The position numbers and the translations under genes were made by a program. Below the pieces are notes generated by a model. That model had not been told where the DNA came from. It saw only the letters and a list, made by a program, of their open reading frames with translations, and made no database searches. DNA of 64,000 nt from Cognataquiflexum aquatile (lineage in GTDB: Bacteria; Bacteroidota; Bacteroidia; Cytophagales; Cyclobacteriaceae), in assembly GCF_003316845.1 (NCBI RefSeq), contig NZ_QMIK01000005.1, forward strand, positions 62,001-126,000. The letters run 5' to 3'. Positions 56,172-64,000 of this stretch are shown in pieces. Within the stretch, counting starts at the first letter, position 1. Each line of letters starts with the position of its first letter.

Positions 56172-56810
56172 TCAGACAAAAATACTTTTTAATAGCGGTA
56201 AATTAATGTCATGTCCGCCCTTAAATTCAAGCCTTTCTACTTCAAACGGTAAAGATGCAATAAATTCATTTTGTTTTTGAATAGATTCCGAAGTAATCAT
56301 CGGATCTGAATCTCCCAATACTACTACCACTTTGGTGTCTTTTAGATTTTGTGCGGCCCTGCTTACATCCAAATCATGTGCAAATCCGCCACTCCACAAT
56401 ACCAAGGTGTCCACTTTAAAAGATAACTGACTGACCCACCTCGAGGCTGTAGCAGCACCTTGCGAAAAGCCGATCACTTTTACCACAGGCTTCTGCTTAT
56501 ACTTTATCAAAACTGATTCCAAAATTTCATTCAAATAATGGTTATTATTTTCAATTGCGCTTTCCCTCTCATGACTTGTCATCCAAATAGCCCCTACTCT
56601 TCCTGAAAACCCCTGTTGGTAGGCGTAATTTGTGGCTTCAGGAACTACAACCAATCGGTCTTCCCGAAATAGTGGTTCAAACTTCTTCAGAAAATATTCA
56701 GCCAATTGTCCATAGCCATGAAAGGCAATGAGGATTTCCTTTTCATTTCTATTTGGAAGATGGGACATACTATAATGCCCCCGATGGCGGTAAGTTACGG
56801 AGGCTTTCAT
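56172..56810 (-). CDS. Alpha/beta-hydrolase of the phospholipase/carboxylesterase type
   Basis: A 212-residue serine hydrolase without signal peptide. Catalytic triad by position: S116 (GFSQGAA), D169 (LGDSDPM) and H200 (GGHDIN), with the oxyanion strand FHGYGQ near residue 30. Substrate is unknown. The ATG shares one base with the cdd stop (TGATG), so the two are translationally coupled; an in-frame TTG lies one codon upstream. Confidence 0.85.
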   Translation of the reverse strand: MKASVTYRHRGHYSMSHLPNRNEKEILIAFHGYGQLAEYFLKKFEPLFREDRLVVVPEATNYAYQQGFSGRVGAIWMTSHERESAIENNNHYLNEILESVLIKYKQKPVVKVIGFSQGAATASRWVSQLSFKVDTLVLWSGGFAHDLDVSRAAQNLKDTKVVVVLGDSDPMITSESIQKQNEFIASLPFEVERLEFKGGHDINLPLLKSIFV

Positions 56811-57292
56811 CAAAGGTGCAGATTATGGAATCTAAAAGGTAAAAGTTGCTCGATGCCGTCGGCTTTTAAAACCTCTTCTTGTCCGTTTAGCATAAGGATC
56901 TCAATTTTATCACCGAATTTCACTTCATATTCATTGATAGTTTGCCGGCACATGCCACAAGGCGTCACGTATGCATAAGCTTTTTCATTCAGCCTCCTTG
57001 CGGCTATGGCTATCTTGAGCGGTTTCAAATTGGGAAAATTACCCATGACATAACTTAGGACGGCCCTTTCGGCACATATTCCAACAGGAAAAGATACATT
57101 TTCTTGGTTGTTTGCCACGAAAATTTCACCGTTTTCAAGCAATACTGCGGCACCCACCAAAAACTTTGAATATGGGGCATGTGCAGATTCCAAAATTTCT
57201 TTTGCCTTGTGTATCAGCTTTGACTCCGACTCCGTCAAAAGCCCCAAGGGTATCACTTCAAGTGAGGCTGTCACTTCTATTTTTCTGTTCAT
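56810..57292 (-). CDS. cdd: Cytidine deaminase
   Basis: Converts cytidine and deoxycytidine to the uridine forms. Zinc ligands C73 (CAERAV, with general base E75) and C112/C115 (PCGMCRQ) show the tetrameric, three-cysteine type. The 160 residues are slightly longer than the 130-residue norm through an N-terminal extension. First gene of a pair with the esterase-like gene. Confidence 0.94.
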   Translation of the reverse strand: MNRKIEVTASLEVIPLGLLTESESKLIHKAKEILESAHAPYSKFLVGAAVLLENGEIFVANNQENVSFPVGICAERAVLSYVMGNFPNLKPLKIAIAARRLNEKAYAYVTPCGMCRQTINEYEVKFGDKIEILMLNGQEEVLKADGIEQLLPFRFHNLHL

Positions 57293-57426
57293 TAACTCGT
57301 TTAAAAATGAATGGAATTAACAAAAAAAAAATGGGAATCCCGCTATTTATCTAATTTACCCTGTTTGATTTTTAGACCTCAACCTTTTTTTACAATTTAC
57401 ACCACCGTTAATCTATCCATTCCATT

Positions 57427-58764
57427 ATGCAGAGCATTTTGATTTTAGGCGCAGGAAAATCATCAACCTATCTGATTGATTTTTTATTGGAAAGTGCCGG
57501 ACCAAAACAAAGGAAAGTAACCGTAGCTGACGTATCAGAAAAAATCGCTGCTGAAAAAGTCAAATCCAACCCTTTTGCATCCGCAGTGGCCATTGATATT
57601 GACAATGTTCAGGCCAGACAATCCCTGATCCAAAAATCCGATTTGGTTGTATCCATGTTGCCTGCATTTCTGCATCCGATCATTGCCAAAGACTGCCTTG
57701 ATTTGGGTAAGCACTTATTTACAGCCTCTTACGAATCCCAAGAACTCAGGAAATTGGAATCTGATATCAAAGCCAAAAACTTACTTTTTTTGAATGAATG
57801 CGGTTTGGATCCGGGGATTGACCACATGTCTGCGATGAGAATCATTGAGCAAGAAAAAAAAGAAGGCAATGAAATCATTTCTTTCAAATCCTATTGCGGT
57901 GGTGTCCTTGCCCCTGAAAGTGAAGACAATCCATGGAAATACAAGTTTACCTGGAACCCCCGAAATGTTGTACTTGCAGGACAGGGAGTTTCGAAGTATA
58001 TCCAAAACGGCCAAAACAAATTTATACCTTATCATAAATTGTTTGAAAGAATTGAAAAAGTGAGTTTCGGGAAAGCCGGTGATTTTGATGGATATGCCAA
58101 TAGAGATTCCCTAAGATATAGGTCCATCTATGGCCTGGAAAGTATTCCGACCATGTTGAGAGGGACGCTTCGCAGGTCAGGGTTTTGTCAGGCATGGAAT
58201 GTTTTTGTCCAATTGGGGATGACGGACGATTCATTTGAATCGGACTTTCCGGAGGATACTACTTATAGCGGATTTCTGAATTCTTTCTTACCCATTGACC
58301 CAACAAAAACCCTAAATGAAAGACTTCAGAAATACCTTCCAGGTGTAGATCAGGAAGTAATGTCAAAGATTGAATGGCTAGGATTTTTTTCAAACAACAA
58401 ACTTCCTTTGACCAAAGGAAGCCCTGCTGCTATTCTACAGAAAATATTGGAAGCAAAGTGGCAACTCAACCTTACAGACAAGGACATGGTGGTCCTGCAA
58501 CATCAATTTGAAGTCAAAGGAAGTTTTGGCACCAAAGAAATTATTTCCAGCCTGGTTTGCAAAGGGGAAAACCAAGAATATACCGCCATGGCCAAAACTG
58601 TAGGACTTCCCCTTGCCATTGCTATTGATTTGTTTTTGGGTGGAAAAATCAAATCCAGGGGATTACAGATTCCTGTGCTGAAAGAATTTTATGAACCCAT
58701 ATTGAATGCCCTTGAGGAGAAAGGGATTGTTTTCGAGGAAATCGAAAAGCCAAAAAAACTCTAA
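57427..58764 (+). CDS. Saccharopine dehydrogenase-like protein
   Basis: A 445-residue NAD(P)-dependent oxidoreductase of the saccharopine dehydrogenase family. The N-terminal Rossmann motif ILGAGKSSTYLIDFLL begins at residue 5; the family segments ASYESQELRKLE and NECGLDPGIDHMSAM follow. The length fits the saccharopine reductase (Lys9/LYS1-C) group. In bacteria such proteins may act in lysine degradation, but no lysine-pathway gene is near. Confidence 0.87.
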   Translation: MQSILILGAGKSSTYLIDFLLESAGPKQRKVTVADVSEKIAAEKVKSNPFASAVAIDIDNVQARQSLIQKSDLVVSMLPAFLHPIIAKDCLDLGKHLFTASYESQELRKLESDIKAKNLLFLNECGLDPGIDHMSAMRIIEQEKKEGNEIISFKSYCGGVLAPESEDNPWKYKFTWNPRNVVLAGQGVSKYIQNGQNKFIPYHKLFERIEKVSFGKAGDFDGYANRDSLRYRSIYGLESIPTMLRGTLRRSGFCQAWNVFVQLGMTDDSFESDFPEDTTYSGFLNSFLPIDPTKTLNERLQKYLPGVDQEVMSKIEWLGFFSNNKLPLTKGSPAAILQKILEAKWQLNLTDKDMVVLQHQFEVKGSFGTKEIISSLVCKGENQEYTAMAKTVGLPLAIAIDLFLGGKIKSRGLQIPVLKEFYEPILNALEEKGIVFEEIEKPKKL

Positions 58765-58872
58765 ATTTTTAACAATACAACCTTTGACACCTCCCAAAAA
58801 TTAGCGGACAGGTATCAAAAAAGAAAGGCAAGAAACTAAATCCATGCCTTTCATAATTTCTTTCAAAACCAA

Positions 58873-59937
58873 TTAGTTATCCGGATTCCAACCTGCCGGA
58901 GGATCCAAGGTGGCCCCTCTCACTGTTAAGCAATCATCGGGAATAATTCTTGGAGTCAGACGTACTTCAAGATTGTTTCGCTGGATATATACCTCTTTTT
59001 TTGAAACAGAAGCAGCGATAAAAAACCCGAGAACGGTTTCATCGGGGTTATCAAGGCTGATTATATTCCCGCGAATATTGGCCGGAGGCTGGTCAAAAAC
59101 ACTTCCTGTAAGGTTTATTTGTTGGTCGATCAATCTCAGAAACCGATGGGCCTCTCTCGAAACAGACATTTGCTGTATTTCTGCCCGATACATACTCTTA
59201 AATCTCAACCCATCATCTTCAATAAATGCAATCGGGAGATTTTGATTCAATCCATTAAAATCTTGGTCCGAAGCCACTGAAAAAGTCTGAAGTCTGGACG
59301 GTTCCAATAAGTAACATGTAGAGCAGCAATCTTTTGGGGCAGCACCTCTTGGGTTGGTAGGATGGTCAGGAGGCAAAGTGAATAATTCCGGATTGGCCAC
59401 CAAGACATATGAACCCCTTCCCTGTCTCCAATAGTAAAAATTGGTCTGATCACTTGGGTCCCTGAACTGGGTAAAAATCTGCACTCCTACTCTATTTTGG
59501 AGTCTGTTTGAAGTTTGGATTTCGATGGCCCTATAAGATAAAGATTCAATTTCAGGAACCGAATTCACCATTTCAGGTAATGAAGTATAAGACTTCCCAT
59601 TCTGCAGCTCAATGAGAAGAGAATAGGAAAGTCCCACTCTAGCCCGAAAATCAGCCGGAGTTTCATAAACTCCCCTTTCCTCAGTTTCGGCAAGGAAAAC
59701 CACATTCCCCTCGCTGTCCCTGACAGCAACATTGGCTTGGGATACAGGCCGGATAAGTCCTTCAAACACACTGCCATAGGTGTCACTTCTGGTCAATCTG
59801 ATTGAATGCGGACCAGGCTCGGTCGTCACAAATCCATCTACGGTAAGCAGCTGCTCTCCCTGAGGAAGCTCTACTTTGTAGGGTTCAATACATGAAACCG
59901 TAATCAGGAATAAAATATATACCAATCTTTTTAACAT
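58873..59937 (-). CDS. DUF4249 lipoprotein
   Basis: A 354-residue lipoprotein with lipobox cysteine C16 (LITVSC). It shows the DUF4249 pattern: VDGFVTTEPGPHSIRLTRS near the N-terminus, then a beta-sandwich with RARVGLSYSLLIEL, and a cysteine pair (DCCSTCYLL) in the middle. In Bacteroidota, DUF4249 genes often follow TonB-dependent receptors. It starts five bases after the receptor gene. I use the ATG at 59937 (a GTG precedes it). Predicted location: outer-membrane surface or periplasm. Confidence 0.88.
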   Translation of the reverse strand: MLKRLVYILFLITVSCIEPYKVELPQGEQLLTVDGFVTTEPGPHSIRLTRSDTYGSVFEGLIRPVSQANVAVRDSEGNVVFLAETEERGVYETPADFRARVGLSYSLLIELQNGKSYTSLPEMVNSVPEIESLSYRAIEIQTSNRLQNRVGVQIFTQFRDPSDQTNFYYWRQGRGSYVLVANPELFTLPPDHPTNPRGAAPKDCCSTCYLLEPSRLQTFSVASDQDFNGLNQNLPIAFIEDDGLRFKSMYRAEIQQMSVSREAHRFLRLIDQQINLTGSVFDQPPANIRGNIISLDNPDETVLGFFIAASVSKKEVYIQRNNLEVRLTPRIIPDDCLTVRGATLDPPAGWNPDN

Positions 59938-59942
59938 CACTG

Positions 59943-62345
59943 TCAGAATTTAAGCGAATAACTCAAAGTAGGGAAAGGCACACCAAGGATTGCCAAAATG
60001 TAAGATTGGGGCGGTGATCCGGTTTGGTCGGCAAAGAAAACGGAAAATGGGTTCTTTCTTCCATAGACGTTCATCACTGCAAATGTCCAATCCCCATCAT
60101 GGAACTTGGTATTTCCTTTTAGTTTAAAATTCAATGAAAGGTCCAGCCTGTGAAAATCAGGAATCCTTTGGGTATTTCTTTCATTGAAAAATGCGAGAGA
60201 GTTTCCGGCAAAATCAAATTTGGCCTCCGGAAAAGAAACCGGCCTACCGGTGCTGTAGGAGAATGTTGCCGAAATTGACGCATTGGTTGCCAATTTGTAA
60301 TTACCGATCAATGTCAGGTCATGAGGTTTGTCAAAATTGGCAGGAAACCATTCTCCATCATTGATAATTTCCTCCTCAAAGGGAGTAATAACCCTTCTGA
60401 GGGTTCTGGAATAAGTATAACTTGCCCATCCGGTGGTTCTTCCTAGGTTTTTCTTGACATAAACTTCCACCCCATAGGCTTGTCCCTGACCGGGAACCAC
60501 CTCTGTTTCAAGATTTTGCTGAAGCAATAGCCTTGCTCCGTCTTTGTATTCCAATACGTTTTGAATATCCTTATAGTATACCTCTACTGATGTTTCAAAA
60601 ATATTCCCTTTTAAGTTTTTATAAATCCCTAAGGAATATTGGTCAACAATCTGAGGTTTAAAAAACTGATCACTCAACTTCCACACATCTGTAGGCGCAA
60701 TGGTAGCAGTATTGGAAATCAGGTGGATAAATTGATACATTTTATTGTATCCTGCTTTTATTGAGGTTTTGGAATCCAAAGAATACCTCAAGGAAGCCCT
60801 TGGCCCCCATCCGTCATAAGTCTTAATTGTTTCACCGGCTGCATAGGTCCTTTCTCCAATGACATTCCCCTCATTCAAAGGCAGGTTGGGAGCATATTCA
60901 CGCACAGTCCTGGGCCCGAAATATTGGTACATGTCATACCTGATTCCGTATGAAACACCGATTTTTTCACCCAATTCCAGTTCATGCTGCAAATAAAACC
61001 CTGATTCCCTTCCAAATTCATCCTGTACTTTTTTGGGTAAAATACTCGATTCTCCTTCTGAAGTTCCTGGAATTAGCTCACCCGGCCTGATAGTAATTTC
61101 CTTGGTGTCACCCCCAAAGGAAATCCGGTTATTCTCTCCAAGCGCATAGGTGAAATTCAGCCTTAATCCGATATCTGTTATTCCGGATTCCAGATCAAAG
61201 TTGTTTGTCCCGGATTTATTGAAAATGGTAAAATCATATTTTGAATAATACCCTACGACATCTGCCGCCAGCCTTTCAGAAAATTTCCCCTGGTATCTGA
61301 CCGTATGGCTCATATTGGTCCAGGATATTGTGGTGTCTGAAGCCAAAGCAAAATCATCATAACTCCTATAAAAACTATAGGTCACATTGTGGTTTTCATT
61401 TATTTCTCCATAAACTATTCCATTCACATCATTGAAATTGGCCTGACTGGAACGTAAGTCAGGATTGTTCATAGCTCCCAAAAGCCAGTTGATGTAAGAT
61501 CCCCTAAATCCAATTTTAGCAGAAACTTTATTTTTGATGATGGGGCCGTTCAATGATAATTTACCTGATACGGTACCCACCATCAAATCTCCTCCATACT
61601 CGGTGAGACTTCCAGACTTGGGAGCAATATCCAAAATCGAAGATCCCCTTCCGCCAAACTTCGTCGGAATGATCGCTTTGTACAAAACAAAATCATTGAC
61701 TACATCAGGATTGAAAGCTGTAAACAATCCGAAAAGGTGGGAAGGATTATAAATGGGTGCTCCTGCAAACAAAATAAGGTTTTGGTCAGCCCCACCGCCC
61801 CTAACATTGAGACCGGAGGAAGCTTCACCCACCTGGCTTACACCCGGAAGGGTAGCAAGTGACCTGATGATATCCACTTCACCAAGGAAAGGAGGGAGTT
61901 CCTTCAGGGTATTCATACTCACACTGATTGCTCCCATGTCAGTGCTCCTGATGTTTTTTTCTGGATCCCGACCGTATATTACAACGTCATCCAGCGTAAA
62001 ATCTTCCTGAATCATGGTGAGACTTATCCTCCCATCACCAACTGCCACAAAAGGATAGATGACTGTTTCATATCCCACATACCTGATTTCAAGAATATAG
62101 TCTGCCCTGTCGAGAACTAAGTTGAAATTTCCATTTGGGTTGGTGACTTCAGTTTTATTGAGCTCCTTTACAGTAACAGTCGCTCCCACAAGAGGCTCTC
62201 CCGAGATTTGGTCAATTAGCCTACCGCTGATTTTGATGTCCTTCAATTGGCCGATATCCCTGCCAACAATATTTTTTTGTTGGGCTAAAAGCTCTCCAGA
62301 AACAAGGAGGAGAAAAAGGAAAATATAGGGTAAAGTTTTATTCAT
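59943..62345 (-). CDS. TonB-dependent outer-membrane receptor
   Basis: An 800-residue receptor: signal peptide (about 1-21), a CarboxypepD_reg-like domain (about 35-115, with the GEPLVGATVTV start), a plug domain (about 130-235, including SGLNVRGGGADQNL) and a barrel ending in SYSLKF. There is no TonB box that I can define with certainty. Size and the lack of a SusD partner set it apart from SusCD systems. It is the middle gene of a three-gene operon. Confidence 0.93.
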   Translation of the reverse strand: MNKTLPYIFLFLLLVSGELLAQQKNIVGRDIGQLKDIKISGRLIDQISGEPLVGATVTVKELNKTEVTNPNGNFNLVLDRADYILEIRYVGYETVIYPFVAVGDGRISLTMIQEDFTLDDVVIYGRDPEKNIRSTDMGAISVSMNTLKELPPFLGEVDIIRSLATLPGVSQVGEASSGLNVRGGGADQNLILFAGAPIYNPSHLFGLFTAFNPDVVNDFVLYKAIIPTKFGGRGSSILDIAPKSGSLTEYGGDLMVGTVSGKLSLNGPIIKNKVSAKIGFRGSYINWLLGAMNNPDLRSSQANFNDVNGIVYGEINENHNVTYSFYRSYDDFALASDTTISWTNMSHTVRYQGKFSERLAADVVGYYSKYDFTIFNKSGTNNFDLESGITDIGLRLNFTYALGENNRISFGGDTKEITIRPGELIPGTSEGESSILPKKVQDEFGRESGFYLQHELELGEKIGVSYGIRYDMYQYFGPRTVREYAPNLPLNEGNVIGERTYAAGETIKTYDGWGPRASLRYSLDSKTSIKAGYNKMYQFIHLISNTATIAPTDVWKLSDQFFKPQIVDQYSLGIYKNLKGNIFETSVEVYYKDIQNVLEYKDGARLLLQQNLETEVVPGQGQAYGVEVYVKKNLGRTTGWASYTYSRTLRRVITPFEEEIINDGEWFPANFDKPHDLTLIGNYKLATNASISATFSYSTGRPVSFPEAKFDFAGNSLAFFNERNTQRIPDFHRLDLSLNFKLKGNTKFHDGDWTFAVMNVYGRKNPFSVFFADQTGSPPQSYILAILGVPFPTLSYSLKF

Positions 62346-62355
62346 ACATCAATAA

Positions 62356-63825
62356 TTAAAGGCCAAACGGATCTAATACCCAGAATTCCATAGGTCCCGG
62401 CACTTGGACCTCCCCACTTCTAAGAATATATATCAAATTGTCATGGACAAATGTTGCAGCATTCCTTGCGATTGGATTTCCAGGGAAGGAATTTTTACGT
62501 ACCCAAATTCCCGTGGAAATGTTCAGTTCCCAAATCTCCTGTGACCTATTGGCCATGCCGGTAATCACCCGGTCACCTAAAGTCACACCAAATGCGGAAC
62601 CGGAATTGATGTCTCCGGGGTAGATTCCAAAAAATGACCAAGTCTCTGTAGATCCATCTATAGAATATATTTCCTTTGAGACCGGATTTACTAAATATTG
62701 CTTATTCCCATGCTGAAAATTTAAGACAGTACGGTTGACTGAAAAAGGTATGTTTCCAATTTTTTGCCATTGTCCTGTGGCAATAGTATACCTATAGGCG
62801 TCAGTTCCGGATCCGGAGGCACCACCCAAGACAAACAATTTGCCGTTCAATTCAAAAGAAACTGCATCTGTTGCAGGGAAAGTCAAATCAGGAAGCTTGA
62901 CAAAACCATTGTTTTCAAATTTCCAAAAATCGCTAGACGGAGACGATTGGCCATTTTGGCTGATAACCCTTGCGCCTCCTCCAAAAAAACTTCCCGCACT
63001 AAAAGCCTTCCAAAGACCCGTACCGGGAAACACAACCTGTGTCCAGTTTTTAGTCGCCAAACTATACTTCCAGATTTGTGAATTAACTGATTGTCCATTA
63101 TTGGCTCCCAAACCGGCGAAAAATTCTTCCCCACTTTGAAAATAGATATTGTCAAATAACTTGAGACCTGTAGGGAAATTTGACAGCTGGGTGAATTTTC
63201 CAGTGGTGTATTCAAACTTATCTTCCAAAAGAATCTCCTGATTCTGAACTACCACCTTCACTTCCTCCAAAGCGACTGTCCCGCTCGCAGGTACTATTGC
63301 TGTGATTGAAGATTCAAAATCTATTTTGAGTACCTGTGCTTGGCGATCTCCGACAAATACTTTGGTGTCAGAAGTGAAATTTTTACCCAATATGGTTATT
63401 GTGGTTCCTACCGGTCCATTTTGGGGAGAAAAACCAAAAGCATCCGGTGATAGTGTAGTGATTTCCAGGATGTTGCCAAATTGAATCCCTTCCGGCAATG
63501 AAATGAAGGACTTGACAAAATATCTTTTTTGAATATCCAATCCGCTGGTTTCACCGATGAATCTACCCGGCGCTACTCTTTCCCCCAAGGAAACAATTAT
63601 CGGCTGTGAAAAAGCCTCATTTTCTGAAATATAGAAACCGTGATCACTTGCTTCCACATTTTGGGTGGTAATGATCCTTCCCAAAATCCTGGCTCTTTCT
63701 CCGCTGAGGTAGATGACTTCTTCTGTTATCAGGGAGGTGGTCACCGAAGTTTCCTCTTCACAAGAGGATAAAAACCCAAGAATGACAACAAGCAATGAAA
63801 TGATACCAATTTTACTTTTATCCAT
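62356..63825 (-). CDS. Lipoprotein with IPT/TIG domain and kelch-like repeats
   Basis: A 489-residue exported lipoprotein (lipobox LSSC near residue 20). After an N-terminal region there is an IPT/TIG domain (FSPQNGPVGTTITILGKNF, around residues 130-210) and then about five kelch-like propeller units (KLFVLGGASGSG, RVITGMANRSQEIWEL). Kelch and IPT modules usually bind proteins or glycans. The ATG at 63825 gives the signal peptide; the longer frame to 63921 does not. It is the first gene of the operon, ten bases before the receptor gene. The 175 bases upstream contain no clear TAnnTTTG box. Confidence 0.82.
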   Translation of the reverse strand: MDKSKIGIISLLVVILGFLSSCEEETSVTTSLITEEVIYLSGERARILGRIITTQNVEASDHGFYISENEAFSQPIIVSLGERVAPGRFIGETSGLDIQKRYFVKSFISLPEGIQFGNILEITTLSPDAFGFSPQNGPVGTTITILGKNFTSDTKVFVGDRQAQVLKIDFESSITAIVPASGTVALEEVKVVVQNQEILLEDKFEYTTGKFTQLSNFPTGLKLFDNIYFQSGEEFFAGLGANNGQSVNSQIWKYSLATKNWTQVVFPGTGLWKAFSAGSFFGGGARVISQNGQSSPSSDFWKFENNGFVKLPDLTFPATDAVSFELNGKLFVLGGASGSGTDAYRYTIATGQWQKIGNIPFSVNRTVLNFQHGNKQYLVNPVSKEIYSIDGSTETWSFFGIYPGDINSGSAFGVTLGDRVITGMANRSQEIWELNISTGIWVRKNSFPGNPIARNAATFVHDNLIYILRSGEVQVPGPMEFWVLDPFGL

Positions 63826-64000
63826 GTAATCCAAACTTAATGCAGGGGCTAAAAATACACCAATATTGGATTTAAAAAAAGATTCAGCCGAGTTGTGGGT
63901 ATTTATTAAACTAAAAAACAATCAGGAATTCTTTCAATAATTCAGAATAATCATCTGAGTAGTTTCCGATTTCATCCTTGATACATAGGTTTTTTTCATT

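Noticed and set aside
1-64000. CRISPR arrays, insertion sequences, prophage, tRNA or rRNA genes
   Set aside because: No regularly spaced repeats of CRISPR size, no transposase or integrase, and no tRNA-like T-arm sequences in the gaps.

Overview
The window looks like chromosomal DNA of a Bacteroidota bacterium, most likely order Cytophagales and plausibly family Cyclobacteriaceae (inference from gene content only). Evidence: promoter boxes of the phylum type TAnnTTTG, no consistent Shine-Dalgarno signals, a TonB receptor paired with a DUF4249 lipoprotein, Na+-NQR, a DnaQ-DnaE fusion polymerase, OmpA with TSP3 repeats, and many beta-barrel and lipoprotein genes. It is ordinary core genome: I see no insertion sequence, prophage, CRISPR array, rRNA or tRNA.

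Layout. 1-8.5 kb: a 5'-truncated vanadium-haloperoxidase/PAP2 protein, rsmG, a large MscS-type channel, a small outer-membrane barrel, a secreted sialidase-like protein and a class II Fic protein. 8.7-17 kb: DnaE with a fused proofreading exonuclease, thioredoxin, the mnmH-selD selenouridine pair, a DUF1080 protein and a DUF502 membrane protein. 17-22 kb: nqrABCDE on the minus strand, without nqrF. 22-32 kb: cmk-ispH, adenine deaminase, acyl-CoA dehydrogenase, a propeller-type lipoprotein, and the glpD-glpK-glpF glycerol operon. 32-38.8 kb: an antitoxin/PIN toxin pair running into a histidine-phosphatase lipoprotein, an RluA-type pseudouridine synthase, prfC, an orphan histidine kinase, dps and lipA. 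38.8-43 kb: an outer-membrane protein, then an operon of an ECF sigma factor, a protein with an inner-membrane helix plus an outer-membrane barrel, and an FKBP lipoprotein. 43-49.5 kb: serine dehydratase alpha chain, upp with a Ca/Na exchanger and a small membrane protein, ompA, an M42-like peptidase, hpt and adk. 49.6-58.8 kb: obgE, grpE-dnaJ, a secreted protein, an ABC exporter pair, a UPF0158-like protein, cdd with an esterase, and a saccharopine-dehydrogenase-like protein. 58.9-63.8 kb: a three-gene surface operon (IPT/kelch lipoprotein, TonB receptor, DUF4249 lipoprotein).

Themes: nucleotide salvage is spread over the window (cmk, ade, upp, hpt, adk, cdd); glycerol use and Na+-coupled respiration are complete or nearly so; several genes handle envelope and stress functions.

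The most interesting items are the sigma / dual-membrane anti-sigma-like / FKBP operon at 39.8-42.8 kb, a DnaJ that keeps only two of four zinc-finger repeats, the NQR operon without nqrF, and terminator-like hairpins placed between a promoter box and the start codon of both hpt and obgE.
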